The translations under genes and the position numbers were made by a program. From Salinimicrobium xinjiangense DSM 19287 (GTDB taxonomy: Bacteria; Bacteroidota; Bacteroidia; Flavobacteriales; Flavobacteriaceae), in contig NZ_AUIG01000008.1 of the NCBI RefSeq assembly GCF_000423585.1, positions 62,001-126,000 on the forward strand: DNA of 64,000 bases. The letters are read 5' to 3'. The notes under the pieces were generated by a model. It saw nothing but the letters and a program-made list of their open reading frames with translations, was not told where the DNA came from and did not search any database. Positions 32,643-42,497 of the stretch are shown piece by piece (positions within the stretch are counted from its first letter, which is position 1; every line of letters starts with the position of its first letter).

Positions 32643-33776
32643 ATGGAATTTAAACATTTAAGATTTCCAAAAACTGCAGTTCTGATGCTGTCCATTCTTG
32701 TAGTTTCAGCATGCAAAAACGAAAACAACAGGGAAGAAGTCCAGGAAGATACTGCCGCGGCAAACGATACTTTGCCTGAGTTTGCATCTGAACCTCTTGT
32801 CACAGATAATTACACAGCAGATCCTTCTGCTCATGTTTTTGAAGGGAAGATTTATGTATATCCCTCACATGACTGGGATTCCGGAATTCCCGAAGATGAT
32901 ACAGGCGCACATTTCAACATGAAAGACTATCATGTTTATTCTATGGACAGTGTAGGAGGTCCGGTGACAGATCACGGTGTTGTGCTGGATGTTAAGGACG
33001 TGCCCTGGGCCAGCAGACAAATGTGGGCTCCAGATGCTGCGGAAAAAGATGGAAAATACTACCTGTATTTTCCTGCAAAGGACGAAAACGACATTTTCAG
33101 AATTGGGGTGGCCGTTGGCGACTCCCCTGCAGGTCCCTTCACTCCTCAACCTGAACCTATTGCTAAAAGCTATAGTATAGATCCGGCGGTTTATAAGGAT
33201 ACAGACGGTAAATATTACATGTACGTGGGAGGAATCTGGGGAGGCCAGCTTCAGCGTTATCGCGATAATGAATATCGAGGTGAGGAAGACGTATACCCTG
33301 CAGATGATGAACCTGCTCTCATGCCGAAAATTGCGCGAATGAGTGATGACATGTTAGGATTTGCTGAAGAGTTACGTGATGTTCAAATCCTGGATCAGGA
33401 AGGGAATCCTATTACTACCGGAGACAATGAAAGAAGATTTTTTGAAGCCGCGTGGGTACATAAGTACAATGACACCTATTACTTCTCCTACTCTACCGGT
33501 GACACTCATAATATAGCATATGCCACCGGTGATAGTCCATACGGTCCCTTCACTTATCAGGGGGTTATTTTGGAGCCGGTTCTGGGATGGACCAATCACC
33601 ATTCAATAGTAGAACATAACGGGGAGTGGTACCTGTTTTACCACGACAGTTCTCTCTCTGGAGGTAAAACCTATCTTAGAAGTATGAAAGTGGCTAAACT
33701 TGAGTACAACGAAGACGGTACTATAAAGACTATTAGTTCTTTTAAAGATGAAAATCCTGACGTGGTTGCTAATTAG
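32643..33776 (+). CDS. GH43 glycosidase, lipoprotein
   Basis: A 377-residue family GH43 enzyme, probably a beta-xylosidase or arabinofuranosidase that trims xylo-oligosaccharides. The lipobox is VVSAC (Cys24). The five-bladed propeller is marked by the catalytic base Asp60 in TADPSAHVFEGKIY, the pKa-modulating Asp in SIDPAVYKDTDGKYY and the catalytic acid Glu in RRFFEAAWVHKYNDTYY. The YPSHD and MWAPDAAEKDGKYYLYF motifs are close to the GH43 encoded at 50,795. It is 107 bp downstream of xylA with two hairpins between, and 11 bp upstream of the esterase, so the last two genes form a unit that may be partly uncoupled from xylEBA. Confidence 0.88.
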   Translation: MEFKHLRFPKTAVLMLSILVVSACKNENNREEVQEDTAAANDTLPEFASEPLVTDNYTADPSAHVFEGKIYVYPSHDWDSGIPEDDTGAHFNMKDYHVYSMDSVGGPVTDHGVVLDVKDVPWASRQMWAPDAAEKDGKYYLYFPAKDENDIFRIGVAVGDSPAGPFTPQPEPIAKSYSIDPAVYKDTDGKYYMYVGGIWGGQLQRYRDNEYRGEEDVYPADDEPALMPKIARMSDDMLGFAEELRDVQILDQEGNPITTGDNERRFFEAAWVHKYNDTYYFSYSTGDTHNIAYATGDSPYGPFTYQGVILEPVLGWTNHHSIVEHNGEWYLFYHDSSLSGGKTYLRSMKVAKLEYNEDGTIKTISSFKDENPDVVAN

Positions 33777-33787
33777 ACCTCTCTAAA

Positions 33788-35719
33788 ATGTCAAAATTCA
33801 GACTCTTTCTTACCGCAGTAATTTTCTGCAGTTATTCCTTATCTGTTTCCGGGCAGGTAAAATTACCGAAGCTTATTAATGATGGAATGGTACTGCAGCG
33901 GGAAGCAGAAGTTAAACTATGGGGATGGGCTTCTGCCAAGGAGCCTGTTTCCATTTCTTTTCTAAACCAGGAGTACAACACCACGGCGAATAGTAGTGGT
34001 GAATGGTCTGTTTCTCTTAAAGGACTAAAGGCAGGTGGGCCATACACTATGGACATCACAGGCAGCAACAAAATTCAGCTTAAGGATGTTTATATTGGAG
34101 ATGTGTGGCTGGCTTCGGGACAATCGAACATGGAATTGTCCATGGGAAGAGTGGAACCTTTATATGCCGATGAGATAGCCAATGCTTCCAATCCCAAACT
34201 GCGATTTTTTGAAGTGCCCAAGACTTACCATTTTGAAGAAGCCAGGCAGGAACTGGAGGCTGGAAAATGGGAAGCTGTAACTCCTGAAAATATCAGACAA
34301 TTTTCGGCTGTTGCTTATTTCTTTGCCAAAGATCTTTATGATCAATACCAGGTTCCCATTGGAATTATCAATTCCAGTCTCGGAGGTTCGCCTGCAGAAG
34401 CCTGGATGAGCGAAGAAGCCTTAAAAGATTTTCCTGCACATTATGCTGAGGCAATGCAGTACAAAAATCCTGAATACAGAGATAGCATTCAGAAGAATGA
34501 TACTCAAAGAATAGGAAACTGGCACCAGAAGGCTGTCCAGGAAGACATTGGAATACCAAACAAGTGGAAAGAGACAAATGTCAATACTGCCGACTGGAAT
34601 ACTATGGAAATTCCGGGCTATTGGGTCGATAATGAATTGGGGCCTAAAAATGGAGTCGTCTGGTTCAGAAAAACAATTGAAATTCCGCAAGAACTGGCGA
34701 AGCAAACCCCAAAGTTGTTAATGGGAAGGATTGTCGATGCCGATTCAGTTTTTATCAACGGCAGCTTTGTAGGAAATACAACCTACCAGTACCCTCCGCG
34801 GAGATATTCTGTACCTGCAGATGTCCTGAAGCCGGGAAAAAATACCATCAGCATAAGGATCACCAACGAAAGCGGAAGAGGAGGTTTTGTTACAGACAAG
34901 CCTTATAAGCTCATTTTTGACGACTCAGAAATTGACCTGACAGGAGAATGGAAATACAAGTTGGGAGTAGAAATGCCTTCTTTAAGGGGACAAACATTTA
35001 TAAGATGGAAACCTTTGGGCCTATACAATGCAATGATTAATCCTCTTACAGAATGTACTTTGAAAGGTGTTATCTGGTATCAGGGGGAATCTAATGCAGA
35101 CTCTCCCGTTGAATATGAGACCCTTTTCCCTGCTCTTATTACAGACTGGCGGGACCAATGGGAGCAACCAAAACTTCCTTTCCTGTTTGTACAACTGGCA
35201 AACTTTATGGAAAGCCGGGATGAACCGGGAGACAGCAACTGGGCAAGACTCCGTGATTCGCAGTTAAAAACTTTGTCCCTGCCCAAAACCGGAATGGCAG
35301 TTACTATAGATGTGGGCGAATGGAACGATATTCATCCCTTAAATAAAAAAGCGGTTGGACATCGCCTTGCACAGGCAGCACGAAAAGTTGCCTATGATGA
35401 AAAAATCGTTAGCGGCGGACCTCTCTACGAATCCTTTACCCGGAAAAAGGATACTATAGTAATAAATTTCAGGGAGGTCGGAAGAGGTTTGGTGACGAAG
35501 GACGGTGACAAACTTCGGCAATTCAGTATAGCAGGAGAAGATGGAAAATTCTACTGGGCCAATGCCGAAATAAGGGGTGACAAAGTAATAGTGTATAGTC
35601 CTAAGGTGAAAAATCCTGTTGCCGTACGCTACGCCTGGGCAGATAATCCCGAAGGGGCCAATCTATTCAATAAGAATGGATTTCCTGCCTCTCCTTTCAG
35701 GACAGACGATTGGGAGTAA
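33788..35719 (+). CDS. SASA-family carbohydrate acetylesterase with inserted jelly-roll domain
   Basis: A 643-residue exported esterase of the sialate-O-acetylesterase type (signal peptide ending SLSVSGQ). The SGNH catalytic serine is Ser113 in ASGQSNMELSMG, the third block is WYQGESNADSP, and Asp514/His516 lie in DIHPLNKKAVGHRLA. Between residues ~235 and ~395 a beta-rich stretch (KETNVNTADWNTMEIPG, VVWFRKTIEIPQE) resembles the sugar-binding jelly-roll of GH2 enzymes. In a xylan locus the natural role is removal of acetyl groups from xylan. The family name reflects another substrate and should not be taken literally. It follows GH43 by 11 bp. Confidence 0.85.
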   Translation: MSKFRLFLTAVIFCSYSLSVSGQVKLPKLINDGMVLQREAEVKLWGWASAKEPVSISFLNQEYNTTANSSGEWSVSLKGLKAGGPYTMDITGSNKIQLKDVYIGDVWLASGQSNMELSMGRVEPLYADEIANASNPKLRFFEVPKTYHFEEARQELEAGKWEAVTPENIRQFSAVAYFFAKDLYDQYQVPIGIINSSLGGSPAEAWMSEEALKDFPAHYAEAMQYKNPEYRDSIQKNDTQRIGNWHQKAVQEDIGIPNKWKETNVNTADWNTMEIPGYWVDNELGPKNGVVWFRKTIEIPQELAKQTPKLLMGRIVDADSVFINGSFVGNTTYQYPPRRYSVPADVLKPGKNTISIRITNESGRGGFVTDKPYKLIFDDSEIDLTGEWKYKLGVEMPSLRGQTFIRWKPLGLYNAMINPLTECTLKGVIWYQGESNADSPVEYETLFPALITDWRDQWEQPKLPFLFVQLANFMESRDEPGDSNWARLRDSQLKTLSLPKTGMAVTIDVGEWNDIHPLNKKAVGHRLAQAARKVAYDEKIVSGGPLYESFTRKKDTIVINFREVGRGLVTKDGDKLRQFSIAGEDGKFYWANAEIRGDKVIVYSPKVKNPVAVRYAWADNPEGANLFNKNGFPASPFRTDDWE

Positions 35720-35949
35720 GGATAAAAACTTTGAGAGAATTTTCATTGTATTTATACTGGAAAATAATCTATAAGTTTTCATTTGCTTAGAAGAATAGGA
35801 TATATTGAAGGAGAGTCTCACGATAGTGAATTAAAAGGATCCACCGAACTCAAAGCTATCTCTAAAGTTCTATTTTTAAAGCTTAAAAAAATACGCTGAC
35901 AAGATTTCCCTGTCCTCCACAAGCTGATAAATTTGTAATCTCTTTGCTT

Positions 35950-38900
35950 ATGACCTGGCAAGTATATTTCAGAAGTTCTTTTTTCGATGACTGCAGGCAA
36001 TTGGCTGCACGCGTTGGCAGTTCTATTCTTTCTGATTTTCAGCAAGTGTTCCCTTTTCTTCTTTTCATTATTCTGTCCCTAAGCCATTCTCCGACCTCGG
36101 CCCAGAACAAACAGTTTCAAAAATATCAGTTCAAGGAACTAAAAAAAATACCTACACAAAGAGCTGTGGCCAGTATTTCTCAAGACCAACAGGGATTTAT
36201 CTGGATGGGCACCAATGGCCTCGGACTTAACAGGTACAACGGTCTGGATTACACCTCTTATCAATTTATCGAGAATGACAGTACAAGTTTAAACAATTCT
36301 CTTATCCACGTCACCTTTGTAGATACACAAAACCGGTTATGGGTAGGTACAGAAAGGGGACTGGAGCTTTACAATAGAGACCAGAATAATTTTATCCATA
36401 TCAACCTGTTGGGGGAAGCAGAAAATGCAGGCAAGGCAGTACATGCGATCCTGGAAATGAAAAATGGGGACATTCTGGTGGGCACCCATCAACACGGATT
36501 ATATAGAATTGATTCTTCAAGCCGTGAAACTTCAAGTATCAGAATAGAAGCTGCCGACGAAATAAGGAACTTCTTAATAAACGATATTGCCCATTTTGAC
36601 AATAGAATCCTTCTGGGGACCAACAGAGGTTTATATGAATATTCCGAGGATAGTAAAATAGTTGCTCCCCTCGACTTTATGACAGCTAATGGGAAGCAAC
36701 AGATCAGTGCCCATATTCAAACCACAGAAGTAGACGGCAGAGGTTCAATTTGGTTAGGCACCACAACAAACGGCTTGTATAAAATCGATGGTAACGAAAA
36801 TGGGCGCTATGCCATAGAACATCTTCCTATCACCTCCAAAAGGATACTGTCACTGCTCTCTACCCCTAGAAAGACGATCTTATGTGGTACCGAAAACGAT
36901 GGAATGTTCGAAATAGACAGGAAAGGAAATATTCTAAACCACTATCTCAACAATAAAAATGACGACAACGGAATAAAATCAAATTCAATATGGTCGTTGT
37001 TTTTAGATGATCAGGAACGTATATGGATTGGTTACTACAATAATGGTGTAGGTGTCTACGACGAGCTATACGACAAATTTGCCGACATAGAGAGTAAATC
37101 GAACAATCCTAATTCCCTGGAATCCAGTTCTGTTACGGGTATCATCAAGGATGAGAAAGGGAGATTATGGATTGGTATGGATGGTGGTGGTATTGATATA
37201 TATAATCCTGTTTCAGGTAAGTTTACACATTTATTGAACAATGAGAATGAAATTGCAAATGGATTGGATTCTCCAGATGTTCAAACGCTTTTTATGGACA
37301 GCAAGGGAAATATATGGGTTGGAACCTGGGACTATGGAATTTATTTCCTGGAGAAAGGATCTAAGTCCTTCAGAAATTTTTCTGTTCAAAACACCGGTGG
37401 TGAAATAGATTCCAATCGCATTCTCAGCTTTTCTGAAGATTCCAGTGGTACTATATGGATCGGAACTTTTTCCAGGGGTATTCATTCTTTTCATCCCCGG
37501 AAAGAAAAATTTACTATCTACGACGAGGAACCTTTCATTCAGGAAAGAATCAATTTTAGTGATGTAAGGCGGGTCTATGTGGATAGTCGGGATAATATAT
37601 GGATAGGTGGAAGTGCCGGACTTTTCAAAATAAAAATGGTAAATGGGAAAGTTGATCTCGAAGTTCTTTCTCAAAGATTTTACAAAGATGCCGGTGAGCA
37701 ATCCTATAGAAGTCAGATTCTGGATATTTACGAAGATTCTTCTCAAAACATATGGATAGGAACAGATGGTCTGGGGCTTTGTAAGTATGATATGAAGAAA
37801 GACTCCTTTTCCTGGATAGAACCAGAAACTGGTTTTAATAAAGTGACGGTATCTTCTATCATTCAGGATGATAGTGGTGCGATTTGGGTAGCCGGCAATA
37901 ATGGCATCTCAAAATTGGACAGGGAGATGAACACACTTAAAAATTTCTCCATCAGTGACGGGCTTCTAAGTGATGACTTTAATAATAGTAGTGTCTATAA
38001 AGATCAGAGTGGAACAATCTACTTTGGCTCTTACGAAGGGGTCAATTATTTTAATCCCGAGAACCTTACGTTCAATAAGAATCCCTCGCATGTTTATTTA
38101 ACCGACTTCAAAGTATTTAACAAGTCAATTAATCCAAACCAGAAAAACTCTCCTCTGGAAAAGGTTATATCCCAAACAGACGAAATCTCCCTTGATCATT
38201 CACAGTCTGTGTTTACCATTGATTTTGCCTCAATAGACTTCACAAGACCAGAAAAAATTCAGTTTGCATATTATCTTGAAGGTTTTGAAGATAACTGGAA
38301 TTATGTACAAAGCAGCCGAAGTGCTACTTACACAAACCTTCCTCCAGGAAGTTACACCTTTAAGGTAAAAGCAACCAATAGTGATGGTTTATGGGAAGCT
38401 GAACCTACAATACTAAATATTATTATACAAAAACCCTGGTGGTTTACAAATGTTGCACTTCTATCTTATGTCTTAGTGTTTCTTCTGATATGTTATGTCA
38501 TACTCCGCTTTTTCAATTCACGTCTTAATAGCAAACGTGCTATTGAACAGGAGAGGACACGACACCTTCAGGAGGAGGCTCTTAATGATAAAAAAATTCA
38601 GTTCTTCACGAATATATCCCATGAATTCAGAACACCGCTTACACTAATTCTTAGCCCGCTACAGGATATTCTGGAAAACAAGAGCCTTCCGGAAAAATTA
38701 AAGGGAAAGGTCAAAATTATCAACAAAAATACCATACGACTTAAAAGGCTGATTGATGAGTTGATGGATTTCAGAAAACTTCAGTTTGAAAAAATTCCGC
38801 TAAAGATCTCTCCTTTTGATATTAATGAGCTGCTTTATGAAATAACCGGATACTTTGTAGAAGAGGCACAGCAACGCAATATCGCAGTATCAATAGATAC

Positions 38901-40161
38901 AGATCGAGATATTATAATTGCTTGGGCCGATAGAGATAAACTTGAAAAGATCCTTTTCAATATACTTTCAAATGCATTCAAGAGCACACCAAACAACGGG
39001 ATTATCACAGTGACCACGAAAAGGGAAATGCATATTTTTAAACTTATAGAAAGCCAAAGCCCATTAAAAGCCTTTGAAATTAGCATTGAAGATACAGGAA
39101 AGGGAATACAAGCTGATGAGCTGCATAAAATATTTGATCGTTTTTATCAAATAAAAGACCGCAATGACCAATATTACAGCGGAACAGGAATAGGTCTTGA
39201 GGTTGTAAGGAGTTTTATCGAGTTACACCGGGGAGATATTGAGGTAGAAAGTGAATTGGGTGTGGGAACTAAATTCAGGATCTTACTTCCTATGGACAAG
39301 GATTTTTATGATCCTGCTGAAATAAAAGATCCCGAAATCATAATGGTGCAGCCTGAAACAGAGTTACAGAAGAGCAACTCTATTGAATTGAGTACAAAAA
39401 AACAGGACAAAAAGACATTACTAATTGTAGAAGATAACACAGAGCTTAGATCATATATTAAACAAGAATTGAGTTCTGATTATAAAGTTGTTGTAGCCGA
39501 AAATGGGCAGGAAGGGATGGAAAAAGCAAAAAAATATTTACCAGATGTTATTATTACCGACGTAATAATGCCTGTAATGCATGGATATGATTTTTGCTCC
39601 TCCTTAAAGAAAGACTTGAAAACCAGTCATATTCCTGTACTTATGTTAACCGCAAAGGCCCAAACCGATGACTGGGTAGAAGGATTGGAAGCGGGAGCAG
39701 ATGTCTATCTAAACAAACCATTCGAAATGAAAGTCATGCGATCTCAATTGAGACAACTAGTTGCCAACAGATCGCTTTTATATTCCAAATACATGGGAGA
39801 CTTCAACAAAACTGAAGTTGATTCCCACGCCACTTCCCTGGATCAACAATTTATCCTGGAAATTATTAGGTATACCAAGGAAAACATTAAGGAAACAAAT
39901 TTAAATGTAGAAAAACTTGCTGATGAGTTCAATCTTAGCAGGAGTCAGCTTTACAGGAAAATAAAGACCTTAACGGGACTTACTGCAAATGAGCTAATAC
40001 GTAAAATACGGCTCGAACGAGCTAAAGAACTCCTGGAAGAGCCCAGTGCTCCTTCTGTAAGTGAAATAAGTTACCACGTTGGTTTTTCTTCACCTTCTTA
40101 TTTCTCAAAATGCTTTAAAACTCATTTTGGGGTCCTTCCCACAGAAATTAAGGACGAGTAA
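35950..40161 (+). CDS. Hybrid two-component system sensor/regulator of the xylan locus
   Basis: A 1403-residue one-protein signalling system spanning the inner membrane. A long N-terminal lead ends in a signal/anchor helix at ~35-50. About 14 propeller repeats (such as DQQGFIWMGTNGLGLNRYN, KGNIWVGTWDYGIY) and a Y_Y_Y domain near residue 780 (LPPGSYTFKVKATN) make the periplasmic sensor. A membrane helix at ~826-852 leads to the kinase with phospho-His891 in ISHEFRTP and an ATPase with GTGIGLEVV (~1077). A receiver follows with Asp1204 in DVIITDVIMP, and an AraC-type DNA-binding end (~1315-1403). I use ATG 35950; a TTG lies two codons upstream. Such sensors bind an oligosaccharide and activate the adjacent susCD-like operon. 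Confidence 0.94.
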   Translation: MTWQVYFRSSFFDDCRQLAARVGSSILSDFQQVFPFLLFIILSLSHSPTSAQNKQFQKYQFKELKKIPTQRAVASISQDQQGFIWMGTNGLGLNRYNGLDYTSYQFIENDSTSLNNSLIHVTFVDTQNRLWVGTERGLELYNRDQNNFIHINLLGEAENAGKAVHAILEMKNGDILVGTHQHGLYRIDSSSRETSSIRIEAADEIRNFLINDIAHFDNRILLGTNRGLYEYSEDSKIVAPLDFMTANGKQQISAHIQTTEVDGRGSIWLGTTTNGLYKIDGNENGRYAIEHLPITSKRILSLLSTPRKTILCGTENDGMFEIDRKGNILNHYLNNKNDDNGIKSNSIWSLFLDDQERIWIGYYNNGVGVYDELYDKFADIESKSNNPNSLESSSVTGIIKDEKGRLWIGMDGGGIDIYNPVSGKFTHLLNNENEIANGLDSPDVQTLFMDSKGNIWVGTWDYGIYFLEKGSKSFRNFSVQNTGGEIDSNRILSFSEDSSGTIWIGTFSRGIHSFHPRKEKFTIYDEEPFIQERINFSDVRRVYVDSRDNIWIGGSAGLFKIKMVNGKVDLEVLSQRFYKDAGEQSYRSQILDIYEDSSQNIWIGTDGLGLCKYDMKKDSFSWIEPETGFNKVTVSSIIQDDSGAIWVAGNNGISKLDREMNTLKNFSISDGLLSDDFNNSSVYKDQSGTIYFGSYEGVNYFNPENLTFNKNPSHVYLTDFKVFNKSINPNQKNSPLEKVISQTDEISLDHSQSVFTIDFASIDFTRPEKIQFAYYLEGFEDNWNYVQSSRSATYTNLPPGSYTFKVKATNSDGLWEAEPTILNIIIQKPWWFTNVALLSYVLVFLLICYVILRFFNSRLNSKRAIEQERTRHLQEEALNDKKIQFFTNISHEFRTPLTLILSPLQDILENKSLPEKLKGKVKIINKNTIRLKRLIDELMDFRKLQFEKIPLKISPFDINELLYEITGYFVEEAQQRNIAVSIDTDRDIIIAWADRDKLEKILFNILSNAFKSTPNNGIITVTTKREMHIFKLIESQSPLKAFEISIEDTGKGIQADELHKIFDRFYQIKDRNDQYYSGTGIGLEVVRSFIELHRGDIEVESELGVGTKFRILLPMDKDFYDPAEIKDPEIIMVQPETELQKSNSIELSTKKQDKKTLLIVEDNTELRSYIKQELSSDYKVVVAENGQEGMEKAKKYLPDVIITDVIMPVMHGYDFCSSLKKDLKTSHIPVLMLTAKAQTDDWVEGLEAGADVYLNKPFEMKVMRSQLRQLVANRSLLYSKYMGDFNKTEVDSHATSLDQQFILEIIRYTKENIKETNLNVEKLADEFNLSRSQLYRKIKTLTGLTANELIRKIRLERAKELLEEPSAPSVSEISYHVGFSSPSYFSKCFKTHFGVLPTEIKDE

Positions 40162-40237
40162 CTTTGAAAAATCCAAGCAGGTAAGATTTTTAATTTTTAT
40201 ATGGGCTAAAAATGACAACCGTGTTGTAACATTAGAA

Positions 40238-40272
40238 AATAAAAAACCGGGCTGGAAACCCGGTTTTTTATT
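40238..40272. terminator. Bidirectional terminator between the sensor and the GH10/CBM gene
   Basis: AATAAAAAACCGGG pairs perfectly with CCCGGTTTTTTATT around a 7-base loop. A and T runs on both sides suit the two convergent genes. Confidence 0.85.
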
Positions 40273-40296
40273 TTTTTATTATGGCTAATTCAAAAT

Positions 40297-42480
40297 CTAA
40301 TAGTCCAGATCTCCTGTGAAATCTTCACTTACATCACGACCGGCCAAACCGTCGGCCACTCCTTTATAAGCGTGCTTTCTTTGGTAATTTGCATCCCATA
40401 AGTTAGGGGATTCATTCGGTAACCAGAATTCATGTTCCTTTTCGTGGTCTGAAACACCCCATATTGTGATCCCATATCGCTGAGCAGCTGGGATGTATTC
40501 TCTATAAGAATCAAAGATAAACTGGTACATAGCTGCCTGATCGGCTAACTGCGCAGCCGTTGGAGAAGCCGTTCCCAGCCTCACATCCAACTCAGAAACT
40601 TTAATGATCTTACCGGTGGCTGCCAGTTTCTGGAACATTTCAACAATGTTTTCTCTACTTGTGTTCAAGGAAACGTGCATTTGGGTTCCTATTCCATCTA
40701 CAGTTGCTCCCTGACTTTCTATGTAGTTCACATACTCGATCAATCCATCTAATTTTGCCATACTGGCCTCAAGATTGTAGTCATTGATGAAAAGAACATC
40801 TGATGGCTCTGCGTTTTCCCGAGCCAGTTTAAAGGCCGTTACAGCATAATCCTTACCCAGATATTTAACCCAGTAGAAGTCGTCACTCGCAGGATCTGTT
40901 ACATTTCCATCACGAAGCGAACCACCCTCTCTCATCGGTTCGTTCACCACATCCCAAGCAGTTACTTCAGATGTATAACGGGTAACCATCTTCGTGATCC
41001 AATCTTCCATGGCAGCACCAATAACTTCGGCTTTCTCTTGATCGGACATCTCAACTATAACCGGGGGAGATCCTGCGGCTACTTCACCAGAAGTCAATAC
41101 TACATCATCAATGTGGATCGTCGCTGCTGTCTGTCCAAAATCGAAGACAAATTTATTACGATCTGCCGTAGTTGCGGTAACGGTTCTTACTACCTGTTGC
41201 CAGTTGGTTCCAACTTCAATACCGCCGGAATAATCGGCTGCATAATCGGGATTTTGTAACTGAAATTGAATAGTAGCGGGTACATCTGCTTTGACGTAAA
41301 AAGAAACAGTATATTCGCTTCCCTGCTCCAGTGGCTCGTTTAAAGTATAAACCTGTTGCGCCTCCCATAACTGGGCTTCAGTAGGGTTTGTTAGAACCAT
41401 TGCATAAGTACTGTTATAACCTTCTCCTGCCGCAGAAACAGATCGTGTGGATTCATTTCCCCAGCCGCCCCAGCCATCCAGAGTACCATTTTCAAAATCA
41501 CCGTTAGCTATAAGATTAACTACTTCGGCTTCAGCATCAAGGTCCACTACGCTAAAGCTATCTACATCAATATAATAAGTTACACCCGGCAAATACCCTA
41601 GATCTAATGACATCCCAAAGCTTGTTCCGGTAAAGTCACTAACAGTGAACTTTACCTCCTGCCACTGGGAAGTAGTCTCAAAAGCTTCAGTGTACTCACC
41701 ACCGGTAGCGTACCAGTCCTGCCATGGATAATTGTTGGCTAGTCCGCTAAAGGATACACGCCCCTTTCCAGGCTGATCTGATCTTATATAAAATGATACT
41801 TCATAATCATTACCTGACACAACAGGAACCTGCGGACTTGCCAATTGTAGATCCCAGGCATTTGCAGCACCTGAACCTGCCACCAGCTGAATGGCTTTTG
41901 CGTTATCTCCCAGACCTTCACCGTCCACCACTGTTATACCATCACCCGGATTGTTTCTTGCCCAGCCGGTAAAGCTACCATCCTGCAATCCCGTTATGTC
42001 CAATGCATTTGAACCACTCGATCCCGGAATTACTGTGGGAGCTATAAGACTGTTTAAATAGCTTGCATTTTGATTAGCATGCCATACAAGTGTGTGTCCA
42101 TAAACATCAATACCGGCTTCATTTGTCATCGCGATAAAAGCGTCAACAGGGGCAAAATTGATCTCTCCCTGAGAGTTTACCATGGCTCCGTGCTTCATGG
42201 CGTAACCTACAGTAACTTCATCAAAGTTTTCGTTTACAATATTTCTGTAAACCTCGTCATTCATGTAAAGGTCCATTCCTATGCCAGCGCCCAGAACGTA
42301 ATCTGCATAAGTTTTTAATGGTTCATACCTTTCGATCTTTTCAGCAAGCTCCAAAGGAAGCTCTGCCGTTGTCACTTTCTGTTCTTCAGGTCTTTCTTCC
42401 CATTCCATGATCTCCCGTTCACAAGACGGAAAAAGTAGAGAGCAAAGAAGGAAAACTGATATTGCTTTTATTTGTTTCAT
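40297..42480 (-). CDS. GH10 endo-xylanase with tandem CBM insertion, lipoprotein
   Basis: A 727-residue surface xylanase, lipobox FPSC (Cys20). The GH10 barrel starts at about residue 45 and is interrupted after GHTLVWHANQNASYL (~128-142) by about 330 residues of beta-sandwich. The insert holds two CBM4/9-like modules, one beginning ITGLQDGSFTGWARNNPGDG and a second with IANGDFENGTLDGWGGWG. The barrel resumes before the acid/base Glu514 in WDVVNEPM and the nucleophile Glu630 in VSELDVRLG. This architecture is typical of the outer-membrane GH10 that goes with SusCD systems for xylan. It is the last gene of the susC-susD-SGBP-GH10 operon, 17 bp after the SGBP stop. Confidence 0.93.
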   Translation of the reverse strand: MKQIKAISVFLLCSLLFPSCEREIMEWEERPEEQKVTTAELPLELAEKIERYEPLKTYADYVLGAGIGMDLYMNDEVYRNIVNENFDEVTVGYAMKHGAMVNSQGEINFAPVDAFIAMTNEAGIDVYGHTLVWHANQNASYLNSLIAPTVIPGSSGSNALDITGLQDGSFTGWARNNPGDGITVVDGEGLGDNAKAIQLVAGSGAANAWDLQLASPQVPVVSGNDYEVSFYIRSDQPGKGRVSFSGLANNYPWQDWYATGGEYTEAFETTSQWQEVKFTVSDFTGTSFGMSLDLGYLPGVTYYIDVDSFSVVDLDAEAEVVNLIANGDFENGTLDGWGGWGNESTRSVSAAGEGYNSTYAMVLTNPTEAQLWEAQQVYTLNEPLEQGSEYTVSFYVKADVPATIQFQLQNPDYAADYSGGIEVGTNWQQVVRTVTATTADRNKFVFDFGQTAATIHIDDVVLTSGEVAAGSPPVIVEMSDQEKAEVIGAAMEDWITKMVTRYTSEVTAWDVVNEPMREGGSLRDGNVTDPASDDFYWVKYLGKDYAVTAFKLARENAEPSDVLFINDYNLEASMAKLDGLIEYVNYIESQGATVDGIGTQMHVSLNTSRENIVEMFQKLAATGKIIKVSELDVRLGTASPTAAQLADQAAMYQFIFDSYREYIPAAQRYGITIWGVSDHEKEHEFWLPNESPNLWDANYQRKHAYKGVADGLAGRDVSEDFTGDLDY

Positions 42481-42497
42481 CTTTCTAATTTTTTAGG

